10,325 bases of DNA from Clostridiales bacterium (GTDB lineage: Bacteria; Bacillota; Clostridia; Christensenellales; Aristaeellaceae), in NCBI GenBank assembly GCA_004556545.1, contig SFGO01000087.1:1-10325 (forward strand), read 5' to 3'. Position numbers and translations under genes: made by a program. The notes below the pieces were generated by a model. That model worked only from the letters and a program-made list of their open reading frames with translations, searched no databases and was not told the origin of the DNA. Every line of letters starts with the position of its first letter. The first letter of the stretch is position 1. This document shows positions 6,615 to 10,325 of the stretch, piece by piece.

Positions 6615-8368
6615 TCGTTCGTTCCCTTTCCGTTTTCAGGGGAATTTTGCAGAAGACCTGTCAGCGGCAGCGCGCCCAGCGCCAGCGGCAGGGCGTAGCG
6701 CAGATAGGCGCAGGCCCCGAACAGCAGCGTCAGGTAAATGCCCGCAAGGGGCAGTGCGAACAGGAGCGCCTCCCGGTTCCGGCGAAAAACTGCCAGCCAC
6801 AGCGTGCCGAAAAACAGCCAGCACCAGAAGGCCGGTTCTATCAGTGCGGACAAAATCGGGATCCGGCGGTATTCGTTTTCCACAAACAGCCGATCCATTT
6901 CTTCCATCAGTCCGGGCCACAGAGAAGCGCGGCCGACGCCGTAACCGGGCTGGGCGGCGGTTTCCATATAGCCGTGTCCGCCCCGCTCCGCGTAAATGTC
7001 CAGATGGGTGGTATCGTCCAGATGCCAATACCCCTTGGTGAGAAAAGCCCACGCATCCGCAAACTCCGCCGGATACTGCCGCAGCAGCCGTCCGTACAGG
7101 CGCAGGAACCGGGGCAGCGTGCTTACGCCTACGGCAGTATGGCGCTTGATGCCATCCGCCAGATGGGGCTGATAGCGTTCCGCATCCGGAATCAGGGAAA
7201 GAATTTCTTCCTTTTCCGGCTCCGTCAGCGTTTCCTGATGCCGGACGTACACCCGGGAGACCTGCGCCAGCGGAACGCTGAGCAGCTCCCGCAGGCCGGT
7301 TTTGCTGGGATGCAGCACTGCTTTCATTCCCTGATTGGCCCCGGCGAACAGGAGCAGACCGCACAGAAGCAGCGCCGCGAAGCGCCTGCGTCCCTCTCTG
7401 GGCATCCAAAACCAGCCGAATATCAGCGCCATCCCAATGGCTGCGGCTCCATTAGGCCGCACAAGGCAGCTCAGCGCCGTCAGAAGGACGACCGCAGCGG
7501 CATAGCCGCGCTTTTTCAGGCGTTCCGGTTCCCGGCCTCCCTCCGCCAGCAGGCACAGCAGCGGCAGCAGCGCCGCGCAAAAGAACAAATCCTTGGTGGT
7601 GGACATCACCAGAAGTGGAAATCCGGGCAGAAGACCATAGGCCGCCGCCAGCAGAACCCGAAAGCCGCGCTTCACGCCCCTGCGGCACAGCAAAGCATTG
7701 GCATAGGCCAACGCAGCAGCCGCCGCACAGGCCTGCACTGCCGTATACAGCGCAATCCCCGCGTTATAGCTTCCTACCGCGCCGCCCAGCCGGTAGAACG
7801 CCGCCAGCAGCAGCGTATGCAGCGGCGGGAATGCTCCGTTGTACTGGCCGGTGGTGAACTGCGCCGCTTCCCCCGCTGAATCATAATTGAACATGCCGGG
7901 AAAATAGGCCAGATAGTACGGCAGCCAGCACAAAAGCAGCGCGCCGAAGGTCAGCCAAAACGTGCGTTTGGAAGCCCCCGTCCCTTCTTGGGGAGCGGAC
8001 GCGGCGCCGTTCGTTTTTCTTGCCAGCAGAAGAAACAATCCTCCCGCCGCCGGGGCGCAGCAGAGCGTACAAACCAGCAGCAGCGGCACGCCGCCGCTTA
8101 CGGTTCCGGCGCTGTCCAGCCGCGCACCCAGCAGCTGGCAAAAAGCGAAGGCCAGCCCAAACGCCAGCGAGAACCGCCTGAGCCGCCGATTATTTTCCTC
8201 CAGAACCGCTTTTCCGGCTCTCCACAGCAGCCCGGCCAACAGCAGCATCACCGCCGAATGGGTCGCATCCATGGCCCAGTTCAGCAGCCGGGGCAGGCAC
8301 CCCGCAGCCGCCAGCGCAAAGGCCGCCGCCGCAAGCCCGGGCACTTTTCCCTCTTTGACCAGCCTCAT
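6611..8368 (-). CDS. polytopic membrane protein, DUF6020/GT-C glycosyltransferase-like
   Basis: A 585-residue protein with roughly eleven to thirteen hydrophobic helices (about 10-28, 37-52, 66-82, 93-115, 137-156, 180-195, 200-226, 237-255, 260-276, 288-302, 308-322, 329-344, 510-527, 533-572) and a hydrophilic extracytoplasmic-type loop at about 345-505. Visible motifs: LAYFPGMFNYDSAGEAAQF (153-171) after the helix at 137-156, with an Asp where GT-C transferases carry their catalytic acid; PPLHTLLL (181-188); STTKDLFF (256-263); LVRPNG (302-307); AYLRYALPL (554-562). These fit my memory of the DUF6020 family of GT-C-fold-like proteins, probably using lipid-linked sugars. Substrate and reaction are unknown. 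The gene starts at ATG 8368-8366 within an ATGA overlap with the ispG stop, with GGAAGGA about 9 bases upstream, and ends in an ATGA overlap with the polC start. This placement couples its translation to two housekeeping genes. Confidence is high for a membrane protein, moderate for the family. Confidence 0.85.
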   Translation of the reverse strand: MRLVKEGKVPGLAAAAFALAAAGCLPRLLNWAMDATHSAVMLLLAGLLWRAGKAVLEENNRRLRRFSLAFGLAFAFCQLLGARLDSAGTVSGGVPLLLVCTLCCAPAAGGLFLLLARKTNGAASAPQEGTGASKRTFWLTFGALLLCWLPYYLAYFPGMFNYDSAGEAAQFTTGQYNGAFPPLHTLLLAAFYRLGGAVGSYNAGIALYTAVQACAAAAALAYANALLCRRGVKRGFRVLLAAAYGLLPGFPLLVMSTTKDLFFCAALLPLLCLLAEGGREPERLKKRGYAAAVVLLTALSCLVRPNGAAAIGMALIFGWFWMPREGRRRFAALLLCGLLLFAGANQGMKAVLHPSKTGLRELLSVPLAQVSRVYVRHQETLTEPEKEEILSLIPDAERYQPHLADGIKRHTAVGVSTLPRFLRLYGRLLRQYPAEFADAWAFLTKGYWHLDDTTHLDIYAERGGHGYMETAAQPGYGVGRASLWPGLMEEMDRLFVENEYRRIPILSALIEPAFWCWLFFGTLWLAVFRRNREALLFALPLAGIYLTLLFGACAYLRYALPLALGALPLTGLLQNSPENGKGTNE

Positions 8369-9474
8369 TCTGCTTTTCCTTCCCGCTCCCGGGCAATTTC
8401 CCGCGCCCGGGCGATCAGCTGGCCCGCCAGATCGCCCTCGATGCGCCGGGGTGCTTTTCCTTTTTCAAACAGCGCGCCCACGGCGTAGGCTCCGCCCTCG
8501 CCCCCGGCATTCTCCGCTGCGCTCAAACCGCCGCCTGCCAGCCCAACGTCCGCCTCCCGGGCCTCGCCGGGGCCGTTGACCACACAGCCCATCACCGCCA
8601 CGGTCAGCGGCACGCGAAGGTCGGAAAGCTCTTCCTGCACCCGGCGGGCGATGGCCGCCACGTCGATGCCGGTACGACCGCAGGTGGGACAGCTGACCAC
8701 GTTCACATAGCTCTTCCGCAGGCCGCAGGCCCGCAGAATGTCGATGGCCGCCTGCGCCTCCGGGATGGGGCTCCCCGTCAGGGACACGCGCACCGTGTCG
8801 CCGATGCCCTGCAAAAGCAGCGCTCCGATGCCGATGGCGCTCTTGATATTGCCCGCGCCGGGCAGGCCCGCCTCGGTCACGCCCACATGCAGGGGATAGT
8901 CCGTCTCCTTCGCCGCCAGCTCATAGGCCGCCACGGTCAGCGGCACGCTGCTGGCCTTCAGGGACAGCACAATATCATGAAAACCAGCTTCCTCCAGCAG
9001 CCGGGCATGGCTCAGGGCGCTGTCCAGCATGCCCCGGGCCGTCACGCCGCCCTCCCGGCGCAGAATATCCTTCTCGATGCTGCCGGAGTTCACGCCGATG
9101 CGGATGGGCACATGATGCATCCGGGCGCAGTCGGCCACCCGCCGCACCTTCTCCATACCGCCGATATTGCCGGGGTTGATGCGCACCTTGGCCACGCCCC
9201 GTTCGATAGCGCCCACCGCCAGATCGGCCCGGTAGTGGATATCCGCCACCAGCGGCACCGGCGAGCCGTCCACGATGGCAGGCAGCGCCTTGAGACAGTC
9301 GTCGTCATACACGCTCAGGCGCACGATGTCGCACCCCGCCTGCGCCAGCTCCCGGATCTGGGCCAGCGTGGCTTCCGCATCCCGGCTGTCGGTATTGGTC
9401 ATACTCTGCACGCTCACCGGCGCGCCGCCGCCGATAGGCACCTTCCCAATGAAAAAAGAACGGGTAGCTCTCAT
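8365..9474 (-). CDS. ispG: 4-hydroxy-3-methylbut-2-en-1-yl diphosphate synthase (IspG/GcpE)
   Basis: Catalyses the penultimate step of the methylerythritol-phosphate pathway, the reductive ring opening of 2-C-methyl-D-erythritol 2,4-cyclodiphosphate to HMBPP, in the cytoplasm with flavodoxin or ferredoxin as electron donor. The 369 residues match the usual short bacterial form (E. coli 372). The TIM barrel has GGGAPVSVQSMTNTDSRD (15-32), PLVADIHYR (74-82) and KVRINPGNIG (96-105). The [4Fe-4S] domain has SCPTCGRTGID (C262, C265) and GCVVNGPGEA (C297, with catalytic Glu E304). All three cluster cysteines and the Glu are present. I chose ATG 9474 because AAGGCGG (9490-9484) lies 9 bases upstream and MRATRSFFIGKVPIGGG aligns with known N-termini. 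The frame is open to 9639, but that would start upstream of the promoter. It is first gene of a three-gene operon; the dxr and rseP genes that often precede ispG in Clostridia are not seen, and a transposase remnant lies where they might have been. Confidence 0.97.
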   Translation of the reverse strand: MRATRSFFIGKVPIGGGAPVSVQSMTNTDSRDAEATLAQIRELAQAGCDIVRLSVYDDDCLKALPAIVDGSPVPLVADIHYRADLAVGAIERGVAKVRINPGNIGGMEKVRRVADCARMHHVPIRIGVNSGSIEKDILRREGGVTARGMLDSALSHARLLEEAGFHDIVLSLKASSVPLTVAAYELAAKETDYPLHVGVTEAGLPGAGNIKSAIGIGALLLQGIGDTVRVSLTGSPIPEAQAAIDILRACGLRKSYVNVVSCPTCGRTGIDVAAIARRVQEELSDLRVPLTVAVMGCVVNGPGEAREADVGLAGGGLSAAENAGGEGGAYAVGALFEKGKAPRRIEGDLAGQLIARAREIAREREGKAE

Positions 9475-9519
9475 ACAAAAAAACCGCCTTTCAGACGCAA
9501 AATATCCATTATCGCTTTT

Positions 9520-9528
9520 ATTATAGCA
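9520..9528 (-). promoter_or_regulatory. extended -10 promoter of the ispG-polC operon
   Basis: On the minus strand TGCTATAAT (9528-9520) is a perfect extended -10 (TGnTATAAT). The position 17 bases upstream (9548-9543) reads TTCATT, only a weak -35, consistent with an extended -10 promoter. Transcription would begin near 9513, giving a leader of about 39 nt to ATG 9474. No other promoter was seen before the polC terminator, so this one probably serves all three genes. A G-quadruplex motif begins at the upstream edge of the -35 position. Confidence 0.75.
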
Positions 9529-9548
9529 TAAACCGGGCGGCAAATGAA

Positions 9549-9568
9549 GGGGAGGGGCGGGGAGGGGG
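9549..9568 (+). other. perfect four-run G-quadruplex motif next to the ispG promoter
   Basis: Four guanine runs, of 4, 4, 4 and 5 (9549-9552, 9554-9557, 9559-9562, 9564-9568), are separated by single bases A, C and A. One-base loops and four-base runs are the arrangement known to form the most stable parallel quadruplexes. The G-rich strand is the + strand, so for ispG it is the template strand. It lies about 36-55 bases upstream of the predicted start point, abutting the -35 position, so a folded structure could alter polymerase binding (inference). Confidence 0.8.
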
Positions 9569-9576
9569 AAACGTTG

Positions 9577-9592
9577 GGAAATACGGAAATAC
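9577..9592. repeat. 8-bp tandem duplication GGAAATAC x2
   Basis: GGAAATAC occurs twice in direct succession (9577-9584, 9585-9592). The second unit overlaps the left arm (AAATACCGCA) of the inverted-repeat element at 9587-9704. It could be slippage, or a trace of an insertion event. No matching copy lies at the other edge of the element, so it is not a clear target-site duplication. Confidence 0.6.
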
Positions 9593-9704
9593 CGCACGGC
9601 GTGCTTATCAAGCGATGGCAGGCTGCTTTTTAGCGCCATCGCATAGCAGGAATATGCTTGCGTAGCTCCCGACGCCGCTGTCAGCGCGGCGTGCTGCGGT
9701 ATTT
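9587..9704. repeat. 118-bp nested inverted-repeat element
   Basis: The outer arms AAATACCGCA (9587-9596) and TGCGGTATTT (9695-9704) are perfect 10-bp inverted repeats. Inside are three further hairpins: GCGATGGC/GCCATCGC (9612-9619, 9635-9642), GCATA/TATGC (9641-9645, 9653-9657), and ACGCCGC/GCGGCGT (9672-9678, 9686-9692) extended inward by GCTG-T-CAGC. In the + direction the outer right arm runs into TTTTTT (9702-9707), so the element could end transcription on that strand. On the minus strand there is no such T run. Possibilities are a small non-autonomous mobile repeat (MITE or REP-like), a structured RNA or an elaborate terminator. It sits between the ispG promoter region and transposase remnant 2 and contains no gene. 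Confidence 0.7.
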
Positions 9705-9710
9705 TTTGGG

Positions 9711-10325
9711 GTGAAAAAGCCCTCCCTTGATGAATTCAAGAGCAACGCAAACGGTGAAAGATTTCAATGCATCCTGACCGCGCCCGAAGAACGGCGTATC
9801 CTGGATATTCTGCCGGACAGAAGAGGCTCCACCATCCAATCCTACCTGCGCTCCTTCTTCAACCGACAGGACGTGCAATAGGTGGTGATGGATTGGAACC
9901 AAGGGTACCGTGATATTGCCAAAGTCTTCTTTTCGCAGGCAAAAATCGTGATTGACCGTTTTCATGTAGCGCGCTACTGCACTTGGGCGATGGACGATGT
10001 GCGCAGAGATGTTCAAAGCATCTGTTGCCTGCTTCCCGAAAGCATTTCAAACGCTCCAGAAGGCTGCTGATTGCCCGGCGAGCCCTGCTCTCCGAGGAGG
10101 ACAGAGCCGCTGTGGATGTGATGCTCCATTTCTCCGAGCGGCTTTACCAAGCTTACGCCCTGAAGGAGCTTTTCTTCCAAATTCATGGACGCAAAAAGCA
10201 GTTCCGCCGCTGAGGAGTTGCTCTCCAAATGGTTTGATGCCTGCGACCGTCTTCCGCTTCACGAATTCTCTGCTTGCAGACGGATGCTCAAAAACTGGAA
10301 GCCCTATATCCTCAACGCTTTTGAC
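9711..10325 (+). pseudogene. ISL3-family transposase pseudogene (copy 2), continues past the window
   Basis: DDE transposase of the ISL3 family, degraded. The frame starts abruptly as KKPSLDEFKSNANGERFQC; the KPS-ALPRVLSF stretch seen in copy 1 has lost about six residues and no N-terminal zinc-ribbon region precedes it. LDEF holds the first catalytic Asp. A TAG at 9879-9881 interrupts DVQ*VVMDWNQGYRDIA just before the second Asp, where a Tyr would be usual. The frame continues through FFSQAKIVIDRFHVARYCTWAMDDVRR. One base is missing in an A run near 10015-10017, and the protein continues in another frame (RKHFKRSRRLL...SEEDRAAVDVMLHFSERLYQAYALKELFFQI). One extra base near 10184 restores the original frame (MDAKSSSAAEELLSKWFDACDRLP...RMLKNWKPYILNAFD). 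The third catalytic Glu and the right end would lie beyond 10325. Three lesions plus truncation make it inactive. Confidence 0.85.

Noticed and set aside
6647..7879. 410-residue + strand frame antisense to the DUF6020-like gene
   Set aside because: Gln/Arg/Ala-rich shadow composition, no start signals, and opposite to a well-supported coupled gene.
9475..9639. N-terminal extension of ispG to the ATG at 9639
   Set aside because: It would begin upstream of the extended -10 promoter and inside the inverted-repeat element; the start at 9474 has a ribosome site and matches IspG N-termini.
9879..9881. TAG as a possible recoded or read-through codon in the transposase
   Set aside because: The same gene has two frameshifts and a missing N-terminus, so decay is the simpler explanation, and no recoding signal is visible.
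9681..10016. Minus-strand ORFs at 1787-2089 and 9681-10016 that resemble each other (VHRPS...HDFCLRK)
   Set aside because: Their similarity follows from both being the antisense of the two ISL3 transposase remnants; they are not a real protein family.
1844..10325. Composite transposon carrying ispG and polC between two ISL3 copies
   Set aside because: Both copies are incomplete and mutated in different ways, the cargo is essential housekeeping genes, and paired outer ends and target duplications were not found.
1..10325. CRISPR array, tRNA or rRNA genes
   Set aside because: No regularly spaced direct repeats and no tRNA-like cloverleaf or rRNA sequence was seen on either strand by eye.

Overview
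The window looks like a chromosomal segment of a GC-rich, low-GC-lineage-type (Firmicutes) anaerobe, most likely a gut Clostridia of the Oscillospiraceae/Ruminococcaceae kind. The reasons are a Gram-positive-type PolC replicative polymerase, an IspG gene in the same operon (an ispG/polC neighbourhood known in Clostridia), strong AGGAGG-type ribosome sites, ATGA gene overlaps, and ISL3-family transposase debris. The exact genus cannot be read from the sequence.

Layout. Positions 1-134 hold the 3' end of an upstream transcription unit, closed by a strong intrinsic terminator. A sigma-A-type promoter (170-198) then drives a 245-residue six-helix membrane protein of the DUF2238/YjdF type (287-1024, +), which is closed by its own hairpin (1057-1087). 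Directly after that hairpin comes an AT-richer patch (about 1085-1700, +). It holds a frame resembling only the C-terminal end of a PglZ-type BREX phosphatase, overlapped by a small unknown ORF. This looks like a leftover of a defence island. Positions 1844-2060 are a heavily deleted ISL3 transposase remnant.

The core of the window is a minus-strand operon read from about 9513 down to 2051: ispG (8365-9474, methylerythritol-phosphate isoprenoid pathway), a 585-residue polytopic GT-C-like/DUF6020-type membrane protein (6611-8368) and polC (2136-6614). Both junctions are 4-base ATGA overlaps, so the three genes are probably translationally coupled. The operon starts at an extended -10 promoter (TGCTATAAT, 9528-9520) and ends at a hairpin terminator (2099-2051) that runs into the IS remnant.

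Upstream of the ispG promoter is an unusual regulatory-looking stretch. It contains a perfect four-run guanine quadruplex motif with one-base loops (9549-9568), an 8-base tandem duplication (9577-9592), and a 118-base element made of nested inverted repeats (9587-9704). A second ISL3 transposase pseudogene (9711-10325, +) follows and runs off the window. It carries one nonsense codon and two compensating single-base frameshifts.

I did not find a complete new multi-gene system. The observations most worth pursuing are the quadruplex plus nested inverted-repeat region at the ispG-polC operon promoter, the membrane gene coupled between ispG and polC, and the truncated PglZ-like fragment with its coupled small ORF.
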